Source of the DNA: Pseudomonas vanderleydeniana
Lineage (GTDB): Bacteria > Pseudomonadota > Gammaproteobacteria > Pseudomonadales > Pseudomonadaceae
DNA length: 64,000 nt
Direction: 5' to 3'
Assembly: GCF_014268755.2 (NCBI RefSeq)
Contig: NZ_CP077093.1
Location: forward strand, 3,522,001-3,586,000
Positions 1 through 9,475 of this stretch are shown here, one piece after another; the first letter of the stretch is position 1; every line of letters begins with the position of its first letter. Made by a program: the position numbers and the translations under genes. The notes beneath the pieces are model-generated. The model made no database searches and had not been told where the DNA came from. It saw only the letters and a list, made by a program, of their open reading frames with translations.

Positions 1-111
1 GAAGCTCACCGTGTCGCCGACCTGCTGTTCCCTCTGCTCGACCTGGATCACGGCTTCGAAGTCCCTCGCCTGGGTGTGAACCCCCCGGCAGCACTGGCCG
101 AAACGGTCTGA
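1..111 (+). CDS. C-terminal fragment of an LLM-class flavin-dependent monooxygenase
   Basis: The window opens inside a gene whose last 36 codons are read in frame from base 1 to the TGA at 109-111. The tail (EAHRVADLLFPLL...) resembles the C-terminal helix of NtaA/SnaA/DszA-type monooxygenases, which use reduced FMN to cleave C-S or C-N bonds. Only ten bases separate its stop from the next start, so it is probably the upstream member of the ABC operon that follows. The family call rests on a short fragment and on two complete LLM genes elsewhere in this locus. Confidence 0.6.
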   Translation, partial: EAHRVADLLFPLLDLDHGFEVPRLGVNPPAALAETV

Positions 112-121
112 GGAAACGCTC

Positions 122-1693
122 ATGAGTCAGGAGTTCTCCCGCCGGGCGTTTCTCGGCAACAGCCTGGCGGTAGGTGGTGGCCTGTTGCTCGGTAGCAGTC
201 TGCTCGCCGGTTGCGACAACTCGCCAGCGACCGCCGTGGCCAGTGCGGTCTCCACGACGCCGGTCCACGGTGGGCGCCTGCGGGTCGGTATCATCGATGG
301 TGACCAGGCCGGCAACCTCGATGCCCACAAGCCGGTAGGCGGCGGGATCATTCGTGGCTGGGCGCTCTACAGCAAGTTCTGGGAATGGAACCCGGACGTC
401 AGCACCCGACTGGCGCTGGCCGAGTTCGCCGAGCCGAATGCCGACGCCAGCGCCTGGACCGTCCGCATCAAGCCGGGCCTGGAGTTCCATCACGGCAAGA
501 CCATCGATGCCGATGACATGCTGTTTTCGATCCTGCGCCTGACCGACCCAGGGCTGGCTTCGCCATACGCCGGACTGGTAGGCGCCATTGACCGTTCGGC
601 GTTGCGCAAACTCGACAAGCGCACCATCGAGATCCGTTTCAAGCAGGGCCAGAGCTTCTTCCCGCTGGACGAAACCCTGATCAGCTTCGGCGGCATCGTG
701 CCCACCGACTACGATCCGGTGACCAACCCGGTGGGGGCGGGCCCTTATCGGCTCAAACGCTTCATTCCCGGGCAGCGCTCGCTCTACACCCGTTTCGAGA
801 ATTACTACAAGCCCGGGCAGCCCTATGCCGACGAGCTGGAGATCATCGAATTCAAGGACCAGGTTTCCCGCGCAGCAGCCTTGCGAGCCGGGCAGATCGA
901 TGTGGCCAGTGGCGTACAGGCCGAGCACAGTGCGTTGCTCAAGGCGGATTCACGTCTCAGGCTCTATGTGTCGCCCACCACCTCGTTCACCGGCTTCAAC
1001 CTCAACCTGGCCAAGGAGCCATTCCAGGATGTACGGGTACGTCAGGCGTTCCGCCTGCTGGCCGACCGCCAGGAGTTGGTGGACCGCGGCCTCAACGGCT
1101 TCGGGCGGATCGCCAACGATCTGTATTCACCCCAGGATCCGACCTACAACCACGACATCGACCAACGTCCACACGACCTGGAGCAGGCTCGCTCACTGTT
1201 GCGCCAGGCGGGTCGGCAGGATCTGCGCGTCGAATTGACCACCACGCCGGGGGCAGGGGTCAATGCTGCGCTGGTCTTTGCCCAGCAGGCGAAGAAGGCC
1301 GGGGTCGAGATCAGGGTGAACCAGGTCGATGGCTCGGTGTTCAACGGCCCGCAGCGCGAGAGTTGGCTGTTGTCGCCAGGTTCGACCCCGGCCCGGGGTT
1401 TCCTGGCCTCGGCCCTGCACAACGATGCGCCCCAGGCGATCTACAACCGCAGCAACTTCCACGACGAGCGCTTCACGGCGCTGTACCAGCAGGCGTTGGC
1501 GCAACCCCGGTTGGAGCAGCGCCGGCTGCTGGTGCACGAGGCCCAGCGTATCCAGCACGAGCGTGGTGGCCTGTTGATCTGGGGCTTCAGTGATGTACTT
1601 GATGCCGCTTCGATACGGGTCGGCGGCCTGACGCCGGAACAGACCACCTTCGCCTCCTGGCGTTTTGACGAACTGTGGTTGAATCATGCCTAG
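122..1693 (+). CDS. Dipeptide/opine-type ABC transporter substrate-binding lipoprotein (Tat signal)
   Basis: A 523-residue solute receptor of the SBP_bac_5 family, the periplasmic ligand-binding part of an ABC importer. The N-terminus has a twin-arginine motif (SRRAFLG, residues 6-12) followed by a hydrophobic stretch and a lipobox ending in LLAGC with Cys31. This predicts folded export by Tat and lipid anchoring. The body keeps typical family segments such as LALAEFAEPN and LEFHHGKTIDADD. Its stop overlaps the start of the next permease by 8 bases, so the genes are coupled. It is a close paralogue of the receptor at 9476-11059. The ligand is not visible in the sequence. The LLM monooxygenases around it point to an organosulfur compound rather than a peptide. 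Confidence 0.9.
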   Translation: MSQEFSRRAFLGNSLAVGGGLLLGSSLLAGCDNSPATAVASAVSTTPVHGGRLRVGIIDGDQAGNLDAHKPVGGGIIRGWALYSKFWEWNPDVSTRLALAEFAEPNADASAWTVRIKPGLEFHHGKTIDADDMLFSILRLTDPGLASPYAGLVGAIDRSALRKLDKRTIEIRFKQGQSFFPLDETLISFGGIVPTDYDPVTNPVGAGPYRLKRFIPGQRSLYTRFENYYKPGQPYADELEIIEFKDQVSRAAALRAGQIDVASGVQAEHSALLKADSRLRLYVSPTTSFTGFNLNLAKEPFQDVRVRQAFRLLADRQELVDRGLNGFGRIANDLYSPQDPTYNHDIDQRPHDLEQARSLLRQAGRQDLRVELTTTPGAGVNAALVFAQQAKKAGVEIRVNQVDGSVFNGPQRESWLLSPGSTPARGFLASALHNDAPQAIYNRSNFHDERFTALYQQALAQPRLEQRRLLVHEAQRIQHERGGLLIWGFSDVLDAASIRVGGLTPEQTTFASWRFDELWLNHA

Positions 1694-2744
1694 ATCCCAT
1701 CGCAAGACCTCGCGGACACCGGTTTGGTTGTCCTGGTTCATGGGCCGGCTGGGTTACGGCTTGCTGACCGCCTGGCTGATCAGCCTGGTGGTATTCATTG
1801 CAACCCAGGCGCTGCCGTCCGATCCGGCCCGGGTGATCCTCGGGCCCGATGCGCCGTTGCAGAGTGTGCTGACCCTGCGCGAGCAACTGGGGCTGGATCG
1901 ACCCATCATCGAACAATACCTGCGTTGGCTGGGACGCTTCCTGAGCGGTGACCTGGGGACCTCGCTGGATTCCAATGCCGCCGTCAGCAGTATCCTGTCG
2001 AGCCGTTTCGGTAACAGCCTGGCATTGGTACTGGGAGTGATCCTGGTGGTGGTGCCTGCAGCGCTGGCGCTTGGCGTCGCCCTGGCATTGCGTCGCGACC
2101 AGCCCCTGGATCGCTGGAGCCTGTCGTTGCTGATCTTCCTCAAGGCAACGCCGGGTTTCCTGCTCGCCATCGGCCTGGTGCTGCTGTTTTCCATGCCTTA
2201 CATGGACCTGCTGCCGGCTGTGTCGATCCTCGACCCCGAGCGCCCGCTGGTTCGACAACTGCAATTCCTGGTGTTGCCAGTGGTGGCCTTGAGCCTATCG
2301 GCACTGCCTTACCTGACGCGACTGGTGCGTGCCTCGATGATCGAGGCGCTGGAGTCCGACTACATCATCGCCGCGAGGCTGAGGGGCATACCGCAATGGC
2401 GCATCGTCTGGCGGCACACCTTGCCCAATGCGTTGGTGCCGGCGATCCAGGGCGTGGCACTGACCCTGCGCATCCTGCTCGGCGGCGCGTTGCTGGCCGA
2501 GGTGGTCTTCAGCTACCCGGGGATAGGCACGTTGCTCAATGCCGCCATTCAGATGCGCGACCTGCCGATGATCCAGGCCTGCGTGCTGGTCATCACCCTG
2601 GGCGTAGTGCTGATCAACCTGCTGGCCGACCTGTTGACCGTCCTGTTGACTCCCAAGCTGCGCACTGCCTGGCGGGTCACCCTGATCCAGCGCAACCAGC
2701 GTGGCATCCAGCCCTGGTGGCGGCGTTCGCCGAAGGCGCCTTGA
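1686..2744 (+). CDS. ABC transporter permease, DppB/OppB type
   Basis: A 352-residue inner-membrane permease. An N-terminal membrane segment (GLLTAWLISLVVFIATQ) is followed by the typical DppB region QLGLDRPIIEQYLRWLGRFLSGDLGTS, further membrane helices and the ATPase-coupling EAA loop around EALESDYIIAARLRGIPQWRI. It starts inside the end of the receptor gene and is followed 10 bases later by the DppC-type partner. The C-terminal tail is basic (RNQRG...). It should form the heterodimeric channel of the importer with 2755-3600. Confidence 0.93.
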   Translation: MPRSHRKTSRTPVWLSWFMGRLGYGLLTAWLISLVVFIATQALPSDPARVILGPDAPLQSVLTLREQLGLDRPIIEQYLRWLGRFLSGDLGTSLDSNAAVSSILSSRFGNSLALVLGVILVVVPAALALGVALALRRDQPLDRWSLSLLIFLKATPGFLLAIGLVLLFSMPYMDLLPAVSILDPERPLVRQLQFLVLPVVALSLSALPYLTRLVRASMIEALESDYIIAARLRGIPQWRIVWRHTLPNALVPAIQGVALTLRILLGGALLAEVVFSYPGIGTLLNAAIQMRDLPMIQACVLVITLGVVLINLLADLLTVLLTPKLRTAWRVTLIQRNQRGIQPWWRRSPKAP

Positions 2745-2754
2745 GAGGTGAAAC

Positions 2755-3600
2755 ATGAGTGATATCCGATTCTTGCGCGGGCGCCACTGGCTGGCCGAGC
2801 CGCAGACCCGCAGGGGCGCGCTGATTACCCTGGCAGTCGTCCTCCTGGCACTGGTGGGACCCTGGGTCGCCCCCCACGGCACCACCGACATGGTGGGCCA
2901 GGTGTATGGCGTGCCGCAGGCCGGTGCCTGGCTGGGGTACGACTTTCTTGGGCATGACGTACTGTCGCGGCTGCTTGGTGGTGGGCTATCGGTACTCTGG
3001 ATGTCGGTAGCGGCAGCCGTGATCGCACTGGCGGTAGGAGGCACGCTGGGTTTGCTGGCGGGTTTGTCACGGCGTCGGCTGGACCAGTGGATTACCTGGT
3101 TGGCGGACGTATCGCTGGCATTTCCCGATCTGATCCTGGTGCTGCTGATCGTCTCGATGCTGGGGCGCGCGCCCTGGCTGATCGTGCTGACCGTGGCGAT
3201 TGCCTTCATTCCCGGCGTCATTCGCCTGGCCCGTGGGTGCGCGGTGAGCGTGGCCGGCCAGGAGTTCGTCGAGGCAGCACAGATGATGGGGTATTCGCGC
3301 TGGCGCATCCTGTTCCGCGAGATCCTGCCAAATATTCTCACGCCGCTGCTGGTGCATCTGGGCAATATGCTGACCTGGGGCATCGGCATGCTTTCGGGCT
3401 TGAGTTTTCTCGGCTACGGCGTGGCGCCACCGGCCGCCGACTGGGGGCTGATGATCAATGAAAACCAGGCTGGCCTGCTGGTACAACCGTGGGCCGTACT
3501 GGCGCCTGCGGTACTGGTGGGTATCTTCGCCTATGGCACGAACATCCTCGCCGAGGGCATCGGTCGCAGCAGTTCACGGATTGGAGACAAGCAAGCATGA
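2755..3600 (+). CDS. ABC transporter permease, DppC/OppC type
   Basis: A 281-residue partner permease with an N-terminal helix (GALITLAVVLLALVGPWVAP). The DppC hallmark GYDFLGHDVLSRLLGG and the EAA loop EFVEAAQMMGYSRWRILFREILPN are both present. The gene has a good ribosome-binding site (GAGAGGTGAAAC) just before the ATG. Its TGA overlaps the ATG of the ATPase gene (ATGA at 3597-3600), a sign of translational coupling. Confidence 0.93.
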   Translation: MSDIRFLRGRHWLAEPQTRRGALITLAVVLLALVGPWVAPHGTTDMVGQVYGVPQAGAWLGYDFLGHDVLSRLLGGGLSVLWMSVAAAVIALAVGGTLGLLAGLSRRRLDQWITWLADVSLAFPDLILVLLIVSMLGRAPWLIVLTVAIAFIPGVIRLARGCAVSVAGQEFVEAAQMMGYSRWRILFREILPNILTPLLVHLGNMLTWGIGMLSGLSFLGYGVAPPAADWGLMINENQAGLLVQPWAVLAPAVLVGIFAYGTNILAEGIGRSSSRIGDKQA

Positions 3601-5405
3601 ACGCCGTTGCCGAAATAGAGCCCCGTCTGCAGACGGGCGCCCAGGTGCTGCAGGTGAGTGACCTGCGGGTCGAACTGTCGGCGCAGGTCGATGTGCTGTC
3701 GGGGGTGTCGTTCACGGTGGCCGCCGGGGAAATCCTTGGCCTGGTGGGGGAGTCTGGCTCCGGCAAGACCACCCTGGCCACGGCGTTGCTCGCGCACGCC
3801 CGGCGTGGGGCGCGAATTGTCGGCGGCCGGGTCGAAGTCGCCGGGCAGGCGTTGTTGGAACTGCGCGGTGAAGACCTGCGCCGGGCGCGAGGCAGCCTGA
3901 TCGGCTATGTCGCCCAGGATCCGGCCACGGCGCTGAATCCGGCGTTGCGTATCGGCCATCTGTTGCGCGAAACCCTGGAAACTCATCAGCACCGCCTGGA
4001 CCGAGCGACTGTACGTCAGCGCATCGGCGCAACCCTCCGTGATGTCGGTCTGCCGGATGACGAGGCGTTCCTGCGGCGTTTTCCCCATCAATTGTCCGGT
4101 GGCCAGCAGCAGCGGGTCATGTTGGCGCTGGCTTTCGTGCTTCGGCCACGGTTGATCGTGCTGGATGAACCGACCACCGCGCTGGATGTCAGCACCCAGG
4201 CGCATATTCTCCAGACGCTGCGCCGCCTCTGCAAAAGCCAGGGGGTGGCGGCGGTGTACGTGTCGCACGACCTGGCGGTGATCAAGGACCTGGTGGATCG
4301 GGTGATGGTGATGTATGCCGGTCGACTGGTGGAGATTGCCGGGCGCGATACGTTGTTCGCGCGACCGGCTCATCCGTACACCCGTGGCTTGCTTGCGGCG
4401 ATCCCGGATGTCGCTGAGCGCCGTGATCTGCAAGCGATTGCCGGTCATGCGCCGGCGCCTGGGCAACGGCCTTCGGGCTGTGCCTTCGCGCCGCGCTGCG
4501 CGTGGTCTCGTGCCGAGTGCACGACAACGGAGCCGGCCTTGCACGATTTGACGGTCGGGCAGGCAGTGGCCTGCCTGAATCCTCATCGTGAACCCTTGCA
4601 GTTGCTCGCCCAGGTGCCGTTGGGACAGAGAGGCGTTCGTACGGAGCAGGAGTCGTTGCTGGAGATCGAGCGGTTGAACGTGGCCTATGATCGCCAGGTG
4701 CTGTTCGATGTGTCCTTGCAATTGCTGCCGGGGGAATGCCTGGCGTTGGTGGGCGAATCGGGTTCCGGCAAGACCAGCCTGGCCCGTGCCGTGGCCGGCC
4801 TGGGGGAAAATGCCGAGGGCGGGCTGCGTTTTGCCGGGCAGGCGTTGAGCCTGGAGGCGCGTGGACGCGAGAAGGCTTTGCGGCACAGGATCCAGTACAT
4901 CTTCCAGAACCCCTATCGGGCGTTGAACCCGCGACAGACCGTCTACCAGATCCTGAGTGCACCGCTGGAGCACTTCTTCGGCATCAAGGGCAATCAGGCG
5001 CGCGAGCGTGTCGAGGCGGTACTCGGGCGTGTTTCGCTGTCGGCATCGGTGGCGCAGTTGTATCCCCATGGCCTCTCGGGTGGTGAGCGCCAGCGGGTGG
5101 CGATTGCCCGGGCACTGGTGTGTGAGCCGGCATTGCTGATCTGCGACGAGGTCACTTCAGCGCTGGATGTATCGGTACAGGCGTCGATCCTGGCCTTGTT
5201 GCGCCAGTTGCAGCAGGAAGGCCTGACGCTATTGTTCGTGACCCATGACCTGGGCGTGGTCCGGGCGATTGCCGACCGGGTGCTGGTGCTGAAACAGGGG
5301 CGTGTGGTGGAGCAGGGCGCGGTCGACGAGGTGCTGGACCGGCCTCAGGCGCCGTACACCCGCTCACTGCTGGAGCATTCGCCGACGTTGGTTGGCGGGC
5401 GGTGA
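3597..5405 (+). CDS. Fused double ATP-binding subunit (DppD-DppF type) of the ABC importer
   Basis: A 602-residue protein carrying two complete ABC ATPase domains in one chain. Domain 1 has Walker A GESGSGKTT (about residues 51-59), signature LSGGQQQR (about 166) and Walker B LIVLDEPTTALD (about 186). It is followed by an oligopeptide-transporter C-terminal region with a Cys motif (CAFAPRCAWSRAEC, about 295-310). Domain 2 has Walker A GESGSGKTS (about 385), signature LSGGERQR (about 493) and Walker B LLICDEVTSALD (about 512). The start at 3597 was chosen because it overlaps the previous stop; in-frame codons further upstream lie inside the permease gene. The fusion replaces the usual separate DppD and DppF, so this operon encodes a complete importer. 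Confidence 0.92.
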   Translation: MNAVAEIEPRLQTGAQVLQVSDLRVELSAQVDVLSGVSFTVAAGEILGLVGESGSGKTTLATALLAHARRGARIVGGRVEVAGQALLELRGEDLRRARGSLIGYVAQDPATALNPALRIGHLLRETLETHQHRLDRATVRQRIGATLRDVGLPDDEAFLRRFPHQLSGGQQQRVMLALAFVLRPRLIVLDEPTTALDVSTQAHILQTLRRLCKSQGVAAVYVSHDLAVIKDLVDRVMVMYAGRLVEIAGRDTLFARPAHPYTRGLLAAIPDVAERRDLQAIAGHAPAPGQRPSGCAFAPRCAWSRAECTTTEPALHDLTVGQAVACLNPHREPLQLLAQVPLGQRGVRTEQESLLEIERLNVAYDRQVLFDVSLQLLPGECLALVGESGSGKTSLARAVAGLGENAEGGLRFAGQALSLEARGREKALRHRIQYIFQNPYRALNPRQTVYQILSAPLEHFFGIKGNQARERVEAVLGRVSLSASVAQLYPHGLSGGERQRVAIARALVCEPALLICDEVTSALDVSVQASILALLRQLQQEGLTLLFVTHDLGVVRAIADRVLVLKQGRVVEQGAVDEVLDRPQAPYTRSLLEHSPTLVGGR

Positions 5406-5422
5406 CAGGCCACCGTTGTGCG

Positions 5423-5531
5423 CGATCGCCAGCAGCCGGCTCCCACAAGGTCCTGTATGAACACAACCTCAGAGCCTCCCTCGCCCTGAGGTAGGCGGCC
5501 GGGCGGCGCTCCGCTTGCTGGCGATAGCGCT
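5423..5531. repeat. REP-type inverted pair between two convergent operons
   Basis: Two copies of a Pseudomonas REP-like core occur in opposite orientation (gatcgccagcagccggctcc and, inverted, gcttgctggcgatagcgct). They occupy the short gap where the plus-strand ABC operon meets the minus-strand monooxygenase gene. Related cores recur at about 13390-13430 and 56690-56780. Such pairs can fold and often mark or protect 3' ends. A terminator role here is inferred. Confidence 0.6.
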
Positions 5532-5555
5532 CTCAGCCACGACACCGCACGTGAT

Positions 5556-6641
5556 CTATGCCACCCGCGCCGTGCGACGTTGAGCCTCTTCCCGCACAGC
5601 CGGAATGATCCAGCGTCCGTAGTCGACCGTGTCGTACAATGGGTCGTAGCCACGATTCAGAAAGGTCGTCACGCCCAGGTCGACATAATCCAGCAGCGCC
5701 TGGGCCACCGTTTCCGGTGTGCCGACCAGCGCGGTGGTGTCTCCATAGGCGCCGACAGCCGTGGCGGTTGGCATCCATAGCGCGCGGTCGTGTCGATCAC
5801 CCCGTGCCGCTGCCGCCAGCAGTCGCTCCGAACCCGTTCCCTTGATACGTTTCTGCCACGGGCTGCCCGCCGCGAACTGCGGATTGGCCTTGATCTGCGC
5901 CAGGATCTGCTCGGCCCGCTGCCAGGCCAACTCCTCGGTGGCACCCAGGATCAGCCGCACCGACAAACTGACCCGCGGCGCCTCGACGCCTGCCGCCTGC
6001 GCCGCCGCCTTGAGTTTGCCGATCTGTTCGGCCACTCCGCCCAACGGCTCGCCCCACAGCGCATACAGGTCCGCGTGCTTGACCGCAATCTGGTAGGCGA
6101 TATCCGACGACCCGCCGAAGGAAATCGGGATATGCGGCTTCTGCAGCGGCTTGACCGGGGAAAAGGCACCCTTGATGTTGAAGTACTGGCCCGCGAAGTC
6201 GAACGGTTCCTCTTCGGTCCAGGTGCGTCGGACGATCTCCAGGTACTCGTCGGTGCGCTTGTAGCGCTCGGTCTTGTCCAGCAAGGTGTCGCCTTCCTGG
6301 GGTTCGGCGGTGATGCCGGTGATCGCGTGCAGGCGAATCCGCCCGCCGCCTGTGGTGTGGTCCAGTGTCGCAAAGGCTCGGGCCGCCACTGTCGGGGCGG
6401 TGAGGGCCGGACGATGGGCGATCATGAAACCCAATCGCTCGGTGTGCGCTGCCGCGTAGGCGGCAATCTGCAGGCTGTCGGCGCTGCCCGGACCGCTGGC
6501 GATCAGCACCCGATCGAAACCCGCGTGCTCGTGACTGCGGGCGTGGTGGCGGATGAACTCCAGGTCGAAATCCGGACTGCGCACGCCGCGGGTTTCCGAC
6601 CACTGGCGGGGAAAGATCATACCGACAAATTCAATGGACAT
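5556..6641 (-). CDS. LLM-class flavin-dependent monooxygenase, alkanesulfonate-monooxygenase-like
   Basis: A 361-residue protein of the bacterial luciferase-like family. It opens with MSIEFVGMIFPRQ and contains the SsuD-like blocks HHARSHEHAGFDRVLI, GFMIAHRPALTAPTVAARAFATLD and GGRIRLHAITG. The family uses FMNH2 and oxygen to release sulfite from organosulfur compounds. The FMN reductase that would feed it is not in the window. It lies 25 bases downstream of the TonB-dependent receptor gene and is probably cotranscribed with it. Its exact substrate cannot be read from the sequence. Confidence 0.88.
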   Translation of the reverse strand: MSIEFVGMIFPRQWSETRGVRSPDFDLEFIRHHARSHEHAGFDRVLIASGPGSADSLQIAAYAAAHTERLGFMIAHRPALTAPTVAARAFATLDHTTGGGRIRLHAITGITAEPQEGDTLLDKTERYKRTDEYLEIVRRTWTEEEPFDFAGQYFNIKGAFSPVKPLQKPHIPISFGGSSDIAYQIAVKHADLYALWGEPLGGVAEQIGKLKAAAQAAGVEAPRVSLSVRLILGATEELAWQRAEQILAQIKANPQFAAGSPWQKRIKGTGSERLLAAAARGDRHDRALWMPTATAVGAYGDTTALVGTPETVAQALLDYVDLGVTTFLNRGYDPLYDTVDYGRWIIPAVREEAQRRTARVA

Positions 6642-6666
6642 CGTGATTGCCTCTTGGGGGGAACGA

Positions 6667-9267
6667 TCAGAACTGGTAGTCGAACTGGGCCAGGACGGTG
6701 CGGCCCGGCATCGGTTGCAGGAAGGTGTTGGTCGAGCCGGCCAAGCCGCTGACGAAGTTCAGCTCGTTGGTCAGATTGAGCACCCGCAAGGTGGTGCTCC
6801 ATTGTGGCTGGCGGTAGTACAGGGCCAGGTCGAGGTTGTATTCGTTGGGGATCTTCACGGTCTTGCTCAGGTTCAGGTACCAGTGGCTGGTCCACCAGCC
6901 GGACAGCTCGGCACCGAAACCCGAGTCGAACCGATAGTCAACATAGCCACTGGCGGTGTACTCGGGGATCTGCACGGCGTCGAAGCGGCCGGAGGGCCGT
7001 TGGTTGAGGCTGTTGTTGTCGCCGAACACCGTGCCGTTGTCGGGGATGAAGCCGGCCGAGGCGAAACCCGCCTGGGAGGTGTATTCGTTGTAGGCATTGA
7101 GCTTGGACAGGTTCAGGCCGCTGCGCAGGTGATCGTCCGGCTGGTAGCGAATGGTCGACTCCACGCCCTTGACCACCAGGCGGGCGATATTGTTGTTGCT
7201 GTCCGGCGACTGGTCCCGGGCCTGTTTGAACGCCGCCAGGGTGAAGAACAGCTCCTTGGGCACGGCCTCGACCTTCAGCCCGACCTCATGCAGCACGCTC
7301 AGACTCTGGAACGCCAACGGGTTGAGCTGGTTGACAGCGGTGCCGCTGCCCCAGCCGAGGCCGTTGGAGAAGAACCCGGTGTTGACCGCCAGCGAGCGGT
7401 CGAAGGTGTAGTAGAGCGTGCTGTTCTCGGTGGGCTTGACGTAGGGGCTGACCTGCACCGAGAACAGCCGGTAGTCGTGGCTGTCCTTGCGTGAGTTGCC
7501 GCCCGGCAGCACGAACGGGTTGTCGATCTCGGCATCGATCCAGCTGCGGCTGGCACCGATGTTCAGCCCGACCCGCTCACCGAAATGCAGGTTGTGCTGG
7601 CTGAACAGGGTCTTGGTACTCCAGGTGCTTTCAGCGGTGTAGGGAGCGACCGATTCGGCGTACAGCCCGCCGCCAATGGGGTACATGGCTGGCAGGTTGA
7701 GCCAGCCGTAATAACTGGAGTATTGCGGCACGCCGGCCTGGCCGATCCAGGCTGCGTTGCCTCCAGCCGGGTTGGCGCCAGTCAGCCCGAGCAGGGTCCC
7801 GGGGTTCTTGCCGGAAGGGTCCAGGGTCAGGTCATAGGCGTTGATGGTCGAGCCGAAGCTGTTGTTGGCGGCGATCGACTGGTTGAATTCACGTCGGTAG
7901 ATCAGACCGCTGTTGCTCTCGTCGCGCAGGCTGAAATCGCCCAGGCGCAGTTCATGGTTCCAATGGAACTCGAAACGGTTGTCGAAGATGTTGTCCCTGG
8001 ACTTGACCTGGAAGGAGCCGACAGCATCGGTCATATCCTTCGAGCGCTGGTAGAAGGTGCTATTGGCGAGGGTGATGGTTGGCGACAGGTCGGCCTCGAT
8101 TCGCAACTGGGTAGTGAAGCGCCGAGAGCTGTTCTGGTCTTCGGCACGCTGGCCGACCTGCGGCGACAATGAAGTCAGGCCATTGCCCGCCAGGGTCGGG
8201 TCATACACCCAACCGCGCAGGGTGCCAGGGTTGGCCTGGGTATTGGGCGACGCGCTCTGGAAACTACCGTCGACCACGGTGTACTGGCCCTGGGCGTTGC
8301 GCTGGCGCTGGACCCAGCCGAGGGTCGTGGCGTCGGCGGCACCGGAGGCCAGCACCGGAGACCACAGGGTGTTGCCGTTCTGGATGATCGGCGTGGCCCG
8401 GCCGGCATAGTACTTGCCGCTGTCCACCAACTCCTGGGTGGCACGGTTCCAGCCGTGGGTGATGTTGTAGTCGTAGTAGTTGTCGTAGCTGGCGTTCCAG
8501 TCAACCCGTACGTTGTCGTTGCGCCAGGCGAGCGCACCGTAGAAAGCGTCGAAATTGTTGTCGACGTTGTCGTAGAAGTCCTGTTGGCGCTGCTTGGTGA
8601 TGCTGACCCGATAGGCGAGGTTATCGCTCAGCGGGCCGGTGTTGTCGATGCTGAACTTGCTCGAGTCGCGGGAGGTGCCATCGGGTATCCAGGCGCCGAG
8701 CTCGCCACTGACCTTGGTCTTGAAAGTGTTGAAGTCGGGTTTCTTGCTCAGGTAGTTGATGTAGCCGCCGCTCCCGGAGACCGATCCGTAGGTCACCGAT
8801 GAGGGGCCAGCGACAATGTCGGCGCCTTCGTAGGCATTGAAGTTGGCCGGATGACGCACGCCGTAGGCACGTTGGCCGTCCTGGAACACTTCGGAGCCCT
8901 GGCCACGGAATTGGGGGGCGATACCGGCGTTCTGACCGCCACCGCGGGTAATGCCGGGAGCGTATTTGACCAGGTCGTCGGCGCTGCGTATCGAGTCGTT
9001 GGCCAGTTGTTCGGCATTGATCTGGGTCACCGAGCGCGGGGTGTCGAGAACCTTGGCCTCGGTGCCGCCGTAGACCGAGGATGGGGGACGGGTGGGCAGC
9101 GCATCGTCGTCGCTGTTGCTGGCGCTGGCCTCGACGGTGACGGTCTGCAACTGGGTATCGGCGGCGTGCGTGGGCAAGGCCAGGCTCGACAGGATAGCCA
9201 GCGCCAGGGCGTTCCTGCGCAGGTTTTCCGGATCTGGCGTGGGTAAAAAACGTGCGATAGCGGGCAT
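6667..9267 (-). CDS. TonB-dependent outer-membrane receptor
   Basis: An 866-residue outer-membrane active transporter with a signal peptide (hydrophobic LALAILSSLALPTHA). There is no N-terminal signalling (STN) extension. A plug domain starts near VLDTPRSVTQINAEQL and includes RGQGSEVFQDGQRAYG and GPSSVTYGSVSGSGGYINY. A long beta-barrel ends in the aromatic terminus DYQF, as expected for insertion by Bam. The sequence looks FhuA/FecA-like, but the neighbours are organosulfur uptake and desulfonation genes and no Fur box was seen upstream. I therefore infer import of a sulfur compound rather than a siderophore. It is the first gene of a two-gene unit with the LLM monooxygenase at 5556-6641. 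Confidence 0.88.
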   Translation of the reverse strand: MPAIARFLPTPDPENLRRNALALAILSSLALPTHAADTQLQTVTVEASASNSDDDALPTRPPSSVYGGTEAKVLDTPRSVTQINAEQLANDSIRSADDLVKYAPGITRGGGQNAGIAPQFRGQGSEVFQDGQRAYGVRHPANFNAYEGADIVAGPSSVTYGSVSGSGGYINYLSKKPDFNTFKTKVSGELGAWIPDGTSRDSSKFSIDNTGPLSDNLAYRVSITKQRQQDFYDNVDNNFDAFYGALAWRNDNVRVDWNASYDNYYDYNITHGWNRATQELVDSGKYYAGRATPIIQNGNTLWSPVLASGAADATTLGWVQRQRNAQGQYTVVDGSFQSASPNTQANPGTLRGWVYDPTLAGNGLTSLSPQVGQRAEDQNSSRRFTTQLRIEADLSPTITLANSTFYQRSKDMTDAVGSFQVKSRDNIFDNRFEFHWNHELRLGDFSLRDESNSGLIYRREFNQSIAANNSFGSTINAYDLTLDPSGKNPGTLLGLTGANPAGGNAAWIGQAGVPQYSSYYGWLNLPAMYPIGGGLYAESVAPYTAESTWSTKTLFSQHNLHFGERVGLNIGASRSWIDAEIDNPFVLPGGNSRKDSHDYRLFSVQVSPYVKPTENSTLYYTFDRSLAVNTGFFSNGLGWGSGTAVNQLNPLAFQSLSVLHEVGLKVEAVPKELFFTLAAFKQARDQSPDSNNNIARLVVKGVESTIRYQPDDHLRSGLNLSKLNAYNEYTSQAGFASAGFIPDNGTVFGDNNSLNQRPSGRFDAVQIPEYTASGYVDYRFDSGFGAELSGWWTSHWYLNLSKTVKIPNEYNLDLALYYRQPQWSTTLRVLNLTNELNFVSGLAGSTNTFLQPMPGRTVLAQFDYQF

Positions 9268-9475
9268 GACGAACTCGCCTCAAGTCAATAAGGTAATGAG
9301 AAATCGGGGTGAGGCTGGCGTTAGTGGTCTGTTGGCCAGCTTGCAAAGGAGGGACTGTCCGCCTTCTGGTGGACGCCGGATTTATCCGCGGAAACCGACA
9401 ACGAGGTCTGACTGAACAGACGCGTCCACGTGTTCGCTGATAAGCCCGGCTCCCACAGTCGGGTGGGTCCCTTCG

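Noticed and set aside
2295..3389. 364-residue minus-strand reading opposite the two permease genes
   Set aside because: No recognisable domain, skewed Arg/Ser composition typical of GC-rich antisense frames, and both permeases beneath it are clear.
9268..9475. Sigma-54 promoter before the TonB-dependent receptor
   Set aside because: No GG/GC pair with correct spacing and flanking bases was found on the minus strand. Only a REP-like fragment (about 9443-9470) is visible.
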